From Burkholderiales bacterium 8X (GTDB lineage: Bacteria; Pseudomonadota; Gammaproteobacteria; Burkholderiales; Burkholderiaceae_C): a stretch of 64,000 nucleotides of DNA. The translations under genes and the position numbers were made by a program. The stretch spans positions 3,578,256-3,642,255 of the forward strand of contig LR732703.1 of NCBI GenBank assembly GCA_902506565.1, given 5' to 3'. Positions 18,490 to 25,446 of the stretch are shown here, piece by piece. Under the pieces are notes generated by a model, which was not told the origin of the DNA, made no database searches, and saw nothing but the letters and a program-made list of their open reading frames with translations. Position 1 is the first letter of the stretch. The number at the start of each line of letters is the position of its first letter.

Positions 18490-18564
18490 GTCCTCGTAGT
18501 TCAATGGATAGAACGGGGTCCTCCTAAGACTCAGATACAGGTTCGATTCCTGTCGAGGGCACCA
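18490..18564 (+). tRNA. tRNA-Arg (CCT)
   Basis: A 75-base gene including an encoded CCA. The acceptor stem GTCCTCG (18490-18496) pairs with CGAGGGC (18554-18560), with one G-T pair. D-arm GTTC/GAAC; anticodon loop CTCCTAA gives anticodon CCT, reading AGG; T-arm CAGG-TTCGATT-CCTG; discriminator A at 18561. It begins 16 bases after the tamB stop. Confidence 0.97.
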
Positions 18565-18895
18565 ACGGCTTCGCAGCCGAGCCGGATTTCGACGCCCGAT
18601 GGGCCCGCACCGCGAGCATCACCGCACCCCACAGCAGCACTTGCATGATCAGGAAGTTGATCGGCAAGACGCCACCGATCTCCGGCTCGACCACCCAGGT
18701 CGCGACGAGCAGCAAGGCCGTGTAGGCGCCCAGCAGTACGCAGAATGGTTTGAACCAGAACATCCGGCGCACGTCGCGCAATCGTGCGATGTCGCGGCAG
18801 GCCGGCCAGTGGCCGACGACCCGGCCCCGAAGTTCTGCCTGCTGCAGAAACGGGACGCTGAAGAGGTTCAATCCGATGAGGATGAGGATGTCCAT
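18524..18895 (-). CDS. Small membrane protein whose 3' end is antisense to tRNA-Arg
   Basis: A 123-residue ORF with a hydrophobic N-terminus (MDILILIGLNLFSVPFL), a segment around FCVLLGAYTALLLVATWVV and another around NFLIMQVLLWGAVMLAVRA, with a basic RLRDVRR stretch between them. No family recognised. The final residues STGIEPVSES are read from the complement of the tRNA-Arg, and the stop comes from its anticodon loop. Such GIEPV-type tails are a known by-product of translating across tRNAs. The membrane part looks genuine, but the native C-terminus is uncertain. Start at 18895; an upstream in-frame Met at 18937 is possible. Confidence 0.5.
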   Translation of the reverse strand: MDILILIGLNLFSVPFLQQAELRGRVVGHWPACRDIARLRDVRRMFWFKPFCVLLGAYTALLLVATWVVEPEIGGVLPINFLIMQVLLWGAVMLAVRAHRASKSGSAAKPLVPSTGIEPVSES

Positions 18896-19077
18896 GACCG
18901 GCTCTTTGATGAAGCTGCACCGAAGAAAGCGCCGCAACGACGCCGAGTTGGCAGCGATTGCGCAGCTCTTGCGCAGCAGTTCGGACGGCGTCAGCGCTTC
19001 GCTGTCACTCGGCGCCGGATCGCCGTCCGAACGTACGCGGCCGGATGATGGAAGACGATTTGCCCGAAGCCGCCGAC

Positions 19078-19296
19078 TCGTGACAATGAGTCAGATATCA
19101 AAGACGCTGCCAACTTTTGGCAAAGCAAGGCTTGTAGGTTCAAGCCCACGTCACGGCATAGACTTATCCGGCAAGCCTCGCGAAAGCGGCCCGCCTATCC
19201 TTGAGGCTCGTTCGAAGCATGGCTCTTCGAACTCCCATTCCTCCTCCCGGCGCAACGCGCGCCGTTACACAGCGCCCCCCGGGGCGCTGTTTTTTT
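19078..19296 (+). ncRNA. Candidate structured small RNA ending in an intrinsic terminator
   Basis: The 433 bases between the membrane ORF and plsC hold no credible gene but a dense set of hairpins. CGTGAC (19079-19084) pairs with GTCACG (19150-19155), enclosing TGCCAA/TTGGCA (19108-19122) and GGCTTG/CAAGCC (19129-19146). Then come AGCCTC/GAGGCT (19174-19208, with a nested GC-GAAA-GC tetraloop), GTTCGAAG/CTTCGAAC (19210-19232), GGCGC/GCGCC (19249-19263) and a terminator (19269-19296). The T tail gives plus-strand orientation, opposite to both flanking genes. I do not recognise it as tmRNA, RNase P, 4.5S or 6S RNA. The 5' end is a guess. Confidence 0.5.
19269..19296 (+). terminator. Strong intrinsic terminator, plus-strand direction
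   Basis: ACAGCGCCCC (19269-19278) is the perfect complement of GGGGCGCTGT (19281-19290), followed by six T at 19291-19296. On the minus strand no T run follows, so it cannot serve the convergent plsC-like gene that ends at 19329. No plus-strand protein gene precedes it closely, which argues for a non-coding transcript. Confidence 0.88.
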
Positions 19297-19328
19297 GGTG
19301 GTCGCGTCATCGACGAGCGGGCAGAGCG

Positions 19329-20072
19329 CTACGACGTCTGCCGTTGCAGCGCGCGAACATCCGCCTGCAGCGAAATCGCCCATGCACGCCGGTCTCGCCC
19401 CCACGACTGCTGTGCTTCACCGAAGCAGACGATGGCGGCGAGCCGCGGCGCCTTCAAGGTGCGCCAGAGCGAGCTGATCAGGTTGTCGTCGTCGATGTAC
19501 CTCGGCGCAAAGCTGGTCTCGCGGGTCGCGGCGTCGGCGAAGCGCAAGGCGGCGGGCACGATCGGCGCGCCGGCCGAGATCGCGGCCTGAAGCAGGTTGG
19601 CATGGAAGGGCAGCAGCGTTTCGCCGTTGCCGGTCGTTCCTTCCGGAAAGATCGCGATCAAGTCGCCCTCGCGCAGCGCCTTGGTCATGTGATGGACCAC
19701 CCGCAAGGCGTCGCGACGTCGCTCGCGCTCGATGTAGAGGGAACCCGCGCCGGTCGAAAGCGTGCCGATCACCGGCCAATGTCGAACACCCGCCTTCGAC
19801 ACGAAGCGCACGTGCCGCGCCGCGTGGATCGTCAGGATGTCCAGCCACGAGAGATGGTTGCTCACGATCAGCGCCGGCCCGGCGACGGGCGGCGTGCCGC
19901 GCACGACCAGTTCGATGTCCATCAGCGCCAACATCCGCGCCGACCATTTCTGCACTTCGGCTGCGCGGTCATCGGCAGAGAGCGACGGGAACCGGGTCCG
20001 GATGATCCACCAGCCGCGCGCCGTGTGCATCACCGCCCGCGCCAGCTTCCAGAGCGCCTTGATCGATCGCAT
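19329..20072 (-). CDS. 1-acyl-sn-glycerol-3-phosphate acyltransferase (PlsC family)
   Basis: A 247-residue acyltransferase with the catalytic NHLSWLD (H-x4-D) motif, the FVSKAGVRHWPVIG block, and the glycerophosphate-binding FPEGTT motif with GETLLPFHANLLQAA. It acylates lysophosphatidate or a related lysolipid (possibly an ornithine-lipid-type acceptor) at the inner membrane. Last gene of the algH-to-plsC operon, starting 19 bases after the pyrC' stop; the start MRSIKALWK is chosen over one lying upstream of that stop. Confidence 0.87.
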   Translation of the reverse strand: MRSIKALWKLARAVMHTARGWWIIRTRFPSLSADDRAAEVQKWSARMLALMDIELVVRGTPPVAGPALIVSNHLSWLDILTIHAARHVRFVSKAGVRHWPVIGTLSTGAGSLYIERERRRDALRVVHHMTKALREGDLIAIFPEGTTGNGETLLPFHANLLQAAISAGAPIVPAALRFADAATRETSFAPRYIDDDNLISSLWRTLKAPRLAAIVCFGEAQQSWGRDRRAWAISLQADVRALQRQTS

Positions 20073-20091
20073 GCGGGGGCGACGTCCCGAG

Positions 20092-21363
20092 TCAGCCGTG
20101 CAGGATGCGCCCACCCGCCAGCGTGAAGCGGGCGCGCCCGATCAGCGGCTGCCCCGCGAACGGCGTGTGCTTGCCTTGGCTGCGCAGGCTGGCGGCGTCG
20201 GCTTGCCACTCGACCGCGGGGTCGACCACGCAGAGGTCGGCCGCCGAACCCACCGATAGTTCGCCCAATCCCGATGCTCCGACCAGCCGAGCCGGCGCCG
20301 AAGTGACGACCTCGATGGCACGGCTCAACGAGGCGCCGCTGCGCGTCGCCCATCGCAAGGCCAGCGGCAACAGCAATTCGAGCCCGGTCGCGCCCGGCTC
20401 GCTTTCGGCGAAAGGAAGGGTCTTGGCATCGGCCTCGACCGGCGAATGGTCGGACACCAGCGCGTCGATGGTCCCGTCGAGAAGTCCTTCCGACAAGGCG
20501 TCGCGGTCGCGCTGCTGGCGCAGCGGCGGATGAAGCCGCGCGCGGCTGTCGAAGAAACCGATGTCGGTATCGACCAGGTGCAGCGAGTTGATGCTCACAT
20601 CGCAGGTCAGGGGCAGCCCCTCCGCCTTGGCCGCGCGAACTTGCGCGACGCCCGCCGCACTCGACAGCCGGCACAGATGCACGCGGGCGCCGGTGCTGCG
20701 CATGAGTTCGATGATGGTGAAGATCGCGATGGTCTCGGCGGCGACCGGGACGCCGGCCAGGCCGAGCCGGGTCGCCAACGGTCCGCTGGCTGCGACACCG
20801 CGGCCGAGATCCCGGTCCTGTGGCCGAAGCCAGACCCGATGCCCGAAGGTGCTCGCATATTGCAATGCGCGCTGCAGCACCTGCGTGTTGGCGAGCGGCA
20901 CGTCGGCCTGGCCGAAGCCGATGCAGCCGGCCTCGGTGAGCTCCGCCATTTCGGTCAGCACCTCGCCGGCCAGTCCGCGGGTCAGTGCGCCGAGCGGAAA
21001 AAGCCGCGCGCTCTGCATCTTCTCGGCACGGAACTTCAGCATCTGGACCAGCCCGGGCTCGTCGAGCACCGGATCGGTGTCCGGCGGGCAGACCAGGCTG
21101 GTCACCCCGCCTGCCACGGCCGCGGCCATTTCGCTTTCGAGCATGCCTTCGTGCTCGTAGCCCGGCTCGCGCAATCGCGCGGCCAGGTCGACCAGGCCGG
21201 GCACGACCAGGCAGCCCTTCGCATCCAGCGTTCGCTCGGGTTCGAAGTCGCTCCCCACCTGCCCGATCGCCCGGATGACGCCGCCGGCGATGGCGAGGTC
21301 GGCCGGCCCATCGACGCCCGATGCCGGATCGATGACGCGCCCGTTGGCAACCAGGATCTTCAT
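20092..21363 (-). CDS. pyrC': Dihydroorotase-like protein PyrC' (apparently non-catalytic)
   Basis: A 423-residue amidohydrolase-fold protein of the PyrC' type encoded next to pyrB. Active dihydroorotases carry a DxHxHLREPG metal motif after the first strand. Here it reads [11 protein letters not shown], so both zinc-binding His are replaced (by Ala and Leu-adjacent Arg). The later [11 protein letters not shown] segment retains the distal Asp region. In Pseudomonas such degenerate PyrC' proteins are structural partners needed for aspartate transcarbamoylase assembly. It overlaps pyrB by four bases (ATGA), supporting joint expression with PyrB. A catalytic dihydroorotase must be encoded elsewhere. 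Confidence 0.88.
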   Translation of the reverse strand: MKILVANGRVIDPASGVDGPADLAIAGGVIRAIGQVGSDFEPERTLDAKGCLVVPGLVDLAARLREPGYEHEGMLESEMAAAVAGGVTSLVCPPDTDPVLDEPGLVQMLKFRAEKMQSARLFPLGALTRGLAGEVLTEMAELTEAGCIGFGQADVPLANTQVLQRALQYASTFGHRVWLRPQDRDLGRGVAASGPLATRLGLAGVPVAAETIAIFTIIELMRSTGARVHLCRLSSAAGVAQVRAAKAEGLPLTCDVSINSLHLVDTDIGFFDSRARLHPPLRQQRDRDALSEGLLDGTIDALVSDHSPVEADAKTLPFAESEPGATGLELLLPLALRWATRSGASLSRAIEVVTSAPARLVGASGLGELSVGSAADLCVVDPAVEWQADAASLRSQGKHTPFAGQPLIGRARFTLAGGRILHG

Positions 21364-22322
21364 GCTTCGTTCCCCGCGACGATGCTCATCACCGCCATCC
21401 GCACCGCGATGCCGAAGGTCACCTGCGGCAGGATGACGCTTTGCCGGCCGTCGACCACGGCCGAATCGATTTCGACGCCGCGATTGATCGGGCCCGGATG
21501 CATCACGATCGCATCCGGCTTGGCCAGGCTCAGTTTCTCGGGCGTAAGCCCATAGGTCTTGAAGAACTCCTGCGAAGACGGCAACAAGGCGCCGCTCATT
21601 CGCTCGTTCTGCAGCCGCAGCATGATGATCACGTCGCAATCGCGGATGCCTTCCTCGAGCGAATGGCAGACCCGGACACCCATCTGCGCCATGTCGCCGG
21701 GCACGAGGGTCTTGGGTCCGACCACCCGCACTTCGGCGCAGCCGAGCGTGGTGAGTGCATGGATGTCGGAGCGGGCCACCCGCGAATGCAGCACGTCGCC
21801 GACGATGGCGACGGTGAGGTTCGCGAAGTCCTTCTTGTAGTGGCGGATCGTGTACATGTCGAGCAGCCCCTGCGTCGGATGCGCATGGCGGCCGTCGCCG
21901 GCATTCACCACGTGCACATGCGGCGCGACATGCTGAGCGATCAGGTAGGGCGCGCCCGATTCGCCATGGCGCACCACGAACAGGTCCGCCGCCATCGCGC
22001 TCAGGTTGGCGATGGTGTCGAGCAGCGATTCGCCCTTGGTCGCGGACGAGCGCGCGATGTCGAGGTTGATCACGTCCGCCGAAAGCCGCTTGGCCGCGAT
22101 CTCGAAGGTGGTGCGGGTGCGGGTCGAGTTCTCGAAGAACAGGTTGAAGACGCTCTTGCCGCGCAAGAGCGGAACCTTCTTGACCTCGCGGTCGTTGACG
22201 CTGGTGAAGCTGGTGGCGGTGTCGAGGATGTGCGTCAGGATGTCGCGCGACAGGCCTTCGATCGACAACAGGTGGATCAGCTCGCCGTTCTTGTTCAACT
22301 GCGGATTGCGCTTGTAGAGCAT
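21360..22322 (-). CDS. pyrB: Aspartate carbamoyltransferase catalytic subunit
   Basis: A 320-residue enzyme condensing carbamoyl phosphate and aspartate, the first committed step of pyrimidine synthesis. Carbamoyl-phosphate-binding motif [25 protein letters not shown] and the aspartate-site MLRLQNERM and HPGPINRG motifs are present. The start [17 protein letters not shown] overlaps the pyrR stop by one base. No pyrI is adjacent; instead the degenerate pyrC' follows with a 4-base overlap, the arrangement of class A ATCases. Confidence 0.96.
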   Translation of the reverse strand: MLYKRNPQLNKNGELIHLLSIEGLSRDILTHILDTATSFTSVNDREVKKVPLLRGKSVFNLFFENSTRTRTTFEIAAKRLSADVINLDIARSSATKGESLLDTIANLSAMAADLFVVRHGESGAPYLIAQHVAPHVHVVNAGDGRHAHPTQGLLDMYTIRHYKKDFANLTVAIVGDVLHSRVARSDIHALTTLGCAEVRVVGPKTLVPGDMAQMGVRVCHSLEEGIRDCDVIIMLRLQNERMSGALLPSSQEFFKTYGLTPEKLSLAKPDAIVMHPGPINRGVEIDSAVVDGRQSVILPQVTFGIAVRMAVMSIVAGNEA

Positions 22323-22816
22323 CAGGCCTCCTCGATCTTGAAGCCGAAGGCGCCATCCGCATCGCGTGCGAGCTCCAGCGTCTGGGCCTCTGGCAGCTCG
22401 AAGTGCGCGGCCGCGAAATCTGCACACACCGGCAACTCGCGCCCGCCACGGTCGACCAGCACCGCCAGCCGCACGCGTTCGGGCCGGCCGAAGTCGAACA
22501 GTTCGTTCAGCACCGCGCGGATGGTGCGGCCGGTATAGAGCACGTCGTCCAGCAGCAGGATGTCGGCGCCGTTCACGTCGAAGGGGAGCGAGGTCTGCGC
22601 GCTCGATGCGAGACCGCGGCGGGCGAAGTCGTCCCGGTGCATGGCGGAGGAAATGATGCCGGGGGCGCCCGCCAGGCCGAGATCCGATTGCAGGCGCTCC
22701 ACCAGCCAGGCGCCGCCGGAGGTGATGCCGACCAGCCGGGTGTCCGGCCGCATCAGCTTGCGGACGCCATCGCGCAGGTCGAGATAGAGGGTTTCCGCTT
22801 GCGGAACGGCGCTCAT
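22322..22816 (-). CDS. pyrR: PyrR-type regulator / uracil phosphoribosyltransferase
   Basis: A 164-residue phosphoribosyltransferase-fold protein with the PRPP loop [21 protein letters not shown] and the DFxRxG-like RDDFARRGL segment typical of PyrR. In Gram-positive bacteria PyrR is an RNA-binding attenuator of pyr genes; in proteobacteria its regulatory role is less clear. Placed directly before pyrB, with stop and start codons sharing one base, and overlapping the ruvX stop by four bases upstream. Confidence 0.9.
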   Translation of the reverse strand: MSAVPQAETLYLDLRDGVRKLMRPDTRLVGITSGGAWLVERLQSDLGLAGAPGIISSAMHRDDFARRGLASSAQTSLPFDVNGADILLLDDVLYTGRTIRAVLNELFDFGRPERVRLAVLVDRGGRELPVCADFAAAHFELPEAQTLELARDADGAFGFKIEEA

Positions 22817-23247
22817 GGAAGGCTCCTCAGGAACTGCTCAAGGATGATGCAGGCCGAAGCCGCATCCGCATCGCGGGCGCCGGCGGCCAGGGCCTCGGTG
22901 GTGCTGTAGCGCTCGTCGACCTGGTACACCGGCAGCCGAAAGCGCCCGTGCAGCTGGCGCGCGAACCGCTGCGCCGCCCGCGTGTTGTCGTGGGGCGCGC
23001 CGTCCGGGTGGTACGGAACGCCGACCACCAGCGCATCGGGCTGCCACTCGCGGATCCGGGCCTCGATCTGCGCGAAGCGGGCATCGCCTTCGGCCTTGAT
23101 CGTGCCTTGTGGCGTGGCCGCGGACAAGAGCCGGTTGCCGCTGGCGACGCCGGTGCGCTTCTGGCCGAAGTCGAAGGCGAGGAAACTCTGGAAATGGGAC
23201 GGGACCGGCTCGACCGCGGGAGCCTCGGCCCCGGCTACCTGGCTCAT
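22813..23247 (-). CDS. ruvX: Putative pre-16S rRNA nuclease / Holliday junction resolvase YqgF
   Basis: A 144-residue RNase H-fold protein. The first catalytic Asp is in [23 protein letters not shown], the Glu in [10 protein letters not shown] and the final Asp region ([19 protein letters not shown]) complete the YqgF pattern. Members process the 5' end of 16S rRNA. The N-terminus has about 20 extra residues. Overlaps algH by four bases (ATGA) upstream and pyrR downstream; the algH-yqgF pairing is widely conserved. Confidence 0.92.
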   Translation of the reverse strand: MSQVAGAEAPAVEPVPSHFQSFLAFDFGQKRTGVASGNRLLSAATPQGTIKAEGDARFAQIEARIREWQPDALVVGVPYHPDGAPHDNTRAAQRFARQLHGRFRLPVYQVDERYSTTEALAAGARDADAASACIILEQFLRSLP

Positions 23248-23843
23248 GCGTGCCCCGCGTCGGGCGACAACTTCCAGGCCTCCAGGCCGAGCAGCATCAA
23301 CGCCCTGTCGTAGCGCTGGTCGACCGGCGTGTCGAAGATCACGGCCGGATCGGCGCCGACCGTGAGCCAGCTGTTCTCGGCCAGTTCCGATTCGAGCTGG
23401 CCCTCGCCCCAGGCCGCGTAGCCGAGCGACACCAGCACCTTGCGCGGGCCGGAGCCGGTCGCAAGCGCTTCGAGCACGTCTTTCGAAGTGGTCATCTCGA
23501 GGCCGCCGGGAATGGTCATGGTCGATGCGTAGACCGACTCCTCCGGCTTGTCGGCATCGGCGAACACCGGTTCGTGCAGCACGAACCCGCGCTCGGTCTG
23601 CACCGGCCCGCCCTGGAAGACGGGCGCCTCGCCCAGCTCGGGCCTCGCCAGGTGCAGCTCGATTTTTTCGAACAGCACCTTGAGGTTGATGTCGCTGGGC
23701 TTGTTGATGACGAGGCCCAGTGCGCCGCGCTCGCTGTGCTCGCAAAGATAGATCACGCTGCGGCTGAAGGACTGGTCCGCCAGGCCCGGCATCGCGATCA
23801 GGAAGTGATGCGTGAGGTTCATGCGGGCAGAATCGAAGGCCAT
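23244..23843 (-). CDS. algH: YqgE/AlgH family protein
   Basis: A protein of about 199 residues with the family-defining blocks NLTHHFLIAMPGLADQSFSRSVIYLCEH, GALGLVINKPSDINL, VFQGGPVQTERGFVLHE and LGYAAWGEGQLESELAENSWL. Molecular function is unknown. The start at 23843 (MAFDSARMNL) is one option; the ATG at 23822 (MNLTHHF) is equally good. With the longer start, its ATG and the photolyase ATG share the palindrome CATG at 23841-23844. First gene of a six-gene operon ending in plsC. Confidence 0.92.
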   Translation of the reverse strand: MAFDSARMNLTHHFLIAMPGLADQSFSRSVIYLCEHSERGALGLVINKPSDINLKVLFEKIELHLARPELGEAPVFQGGPVQTERGFVLHEPVFADADKPEESVYASTMTIPGGLEMTTSKDVLEALATGSGPRKVLVSLGYAAWGEGQLESELAENSWLTVGADPAVIFDTPVDQRYDRALMLLGLEAWKLSPDAGHA

Positions 23844-25344
23844 GCCCCCGATTTTACTGGCGGTCGACAAGACCTATCCCAAGGGACTGATGTGGTTTCG
23901 CCGCGACCTGCGGCTGGACGACAACGCAGCGCTCCATCACGCGCTGCGCGCCTGCCGCGAGGTGGTGTGCGTGTTCATCTTCGACCGTGCCATCCTCGAT
24001 TCTCTGCCCCGGGCCGATCGGCGGGTCGAGTTCATCCGCGAGTCGCTGGTCGAACTCGCGGCCGACCTCCAGTCGGCCGGCGGCGGCTTGGTCGTGAAGC
24101 ATGCGGTTGCCGAGGACGAGATCGCGCCGCTGGCCCGCGCACTCGGCGTCCAGGCGGTGTTCGCGAACCGGGACGACGACCCGGCCGCGCTCGCTCGAGA
24201 CGCGAAGGTGCTGGGCGCGCTGGCCAACGCGGGCATTTCCTTCCACACCTACAAGGACCAGGCAATCTTCGAGCGGGACGAGGTGCTGACCCAGGCCGGC
24301 CAGCCCTACTCGGTCTTCACGCCCTACAAGCGCGCCTGGCTCGCCAAGCTCGATGCCTTCTTCCTGAAGCCCTATCCGACCCGCGGCCATGCCGATGCGC
24401 TGGCGCCGATACCGGAGGCGCATCGGGCCGAGGTGCCGACCTTGGAGGACATCGGATTCGAGAAGACCAACCTCGAGGCGCTGGAGATCCCGACCGGAAC
24501 GCAAGGCGGCGCTGCGCTGTTCGAGGATTTTTTTGGCCGCATCGAGCGCTACGACCATGCGCGCAACTATCCGGCGCTGCGCGGACCGAGCTACCTGGGC
24601 GTGCACCTGCGCTTCGGAACCGTGTCGATCCGCCAACTGGCGGGCGTCGCGCACCAGCTTTCGCTGCAGGGCGACAAGGGCGCGGCCACCTGGCTCAGCG
24701 AACTGATCTGGCGCGACTTCTACTTCCAGATCCTCGCGCATCATCCGCGCCTGACGGAAGGCGGCGAGTCGCGCAGCTTCCGGCCCGAATACGACAAGAT
24801 CCAGTGGCATCACGGCAAGCATGCCGACCTGCTGTTCGATGCCTGGTGCCAGGGGCAGACCGGCTATCCGCTGATCGATGCGGCCATGGCCCAGATCAAC
24901 CAGACCGGCTACATGCACAACCGGCTCCGGATGGTGGTCGCCAGCTTCCTGTGCAAGGACCTCGGCATCGACTGGCGGCGCGGCGAGCGCTACTTCGCGA
25001 TCCATCTGAACGATTTCGAACTCTCCTCGAACAACGGCGGCTGGCAATGGGCGAGTTCGAGCGGCTGCGATGCCCAGCCCTATTTCCGCATCTTCAACCC
25101 GGTCACGCAAAGTCAGCGCTTCGATCCGGACGGCAAGTTCATCCGGCGCTACCTGCCCGAACTGGCCAAGCTGCCAGATGCCGCGATCCACGCGCCCTGG
25201 CTCGCCAAGCCGGTCGAGCTCGAAGCGGCCGGGGTGGTGCTGGGCAAGACCTACCCGAAGCCGATCGTCGATCACGCCGAGGCGCGGGAGAAGACCTTGC
25301 AGCGCTACGCGGTGGTGCGCCAACCCAGCGTCGCGAGGGCCTGA
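23842..25344 (+). CDS. phr: Deoxyribodipyrimidine photolyase (class I CPD)
   Basis: A 500-residue flavoprotein that repairs UV pyrimidine dimers using blue light. The N-terminal antenna domain (residues 10-140) starts GLMWFRRDLRLDDNAALHHAL. The FAD domain contains WLSELIWRDFYFQILAH, GQTGYPLIDAAM, MHNRLRMVVASFL and NNGGWQWASSSGCDAQPYFRIFNP, including the Trp of the electron-transfer chain. Start chosen at MPPILLAVDK; an internal MWFRRDL start is possible. Divergent from algH with essentially no spacer, so its promoter must lie within algH. Confidence 0.95.
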   Translation: MPPILLAVDKTYPKGLMWFRRDLRLDDNAALHHALRACREVVCVFIFDRAILDSLPRADRRVEFIRESLVELAADLQSAGGGLVVKHAVAEDEIAPLARALGVQAVFANRDDDPAALARDAKVLGALANAGISFHTYKDQAIFERDEVLTQAGQPYSVFTPYKRAWLAKLDAFFLKPYPTRGHADALAPIPEAHRAEVPTLEDIGFEKTNLEALEIPTGTQGGAALFEDFFGRIERYDHARNYPALRGPSYLGVHLRFGTVSIRQLAGVAHQLSLQGDKGAATWLSELIWRDFYFQILAHHPRLTEGGESRSFRPEYDKIQWHHGKHADLLFDAWCQGQTGYPLIDAAMAQINQTGYMHNRLRMVVASFLCKDLGIDWRRGERYFAIHLNDFELSSNNGGWQWASSSGCDAQPYFRIFNPVTQSQRFDPDGKFIRRYLPELAKLPDAAIHAPWLAKPVELEAAGVVLGKTYPKPIVDHAEAREKTLQRYAVVRQPSVARA

Positions 25345-25383
25345 GCGGAGGCGGCACTGATCGCGCGCCCCGATTGCGCGTCG

Positions 25384-25427
25384 AGATAGCGCCGAGATCA
25401 CGCCGAGATCACGCCCAGATCGCGCCG
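25384..25427. repeat. Four tandem copies of an 11-base unit downstream of phr
   Basis: Units AGATAGCGCCG, AGATCACGCCG, AGATCACGCCC and AGATCGCGCCG follow one another without gaps in the 102-base spacer between the convergent phr and chpA genes. No T tract or strong hairpin accompanies them, so a terminator role is not supported. They look like slippage-derived repeats. Confidence 0.8.
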
Positions 25428-25446
25428 AGAGCCGCCAGGAGCTTGC

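Noticed and set aside
19078..19158. A complete tRNA in the hairpin-rich region (77-base span, TTCAAGC T-loop)
   Set aside because: The T-stem pairs only two of five bases, the acceptor stem is out of register with it, and no anticodon loop with T33 can be formed.
18490..19328. Genomic-island insertion at tRNA-Arg
   Set aside because: No integrase, no direct repeat of the tRNA 3' end and no shift in gene content were found downstream.
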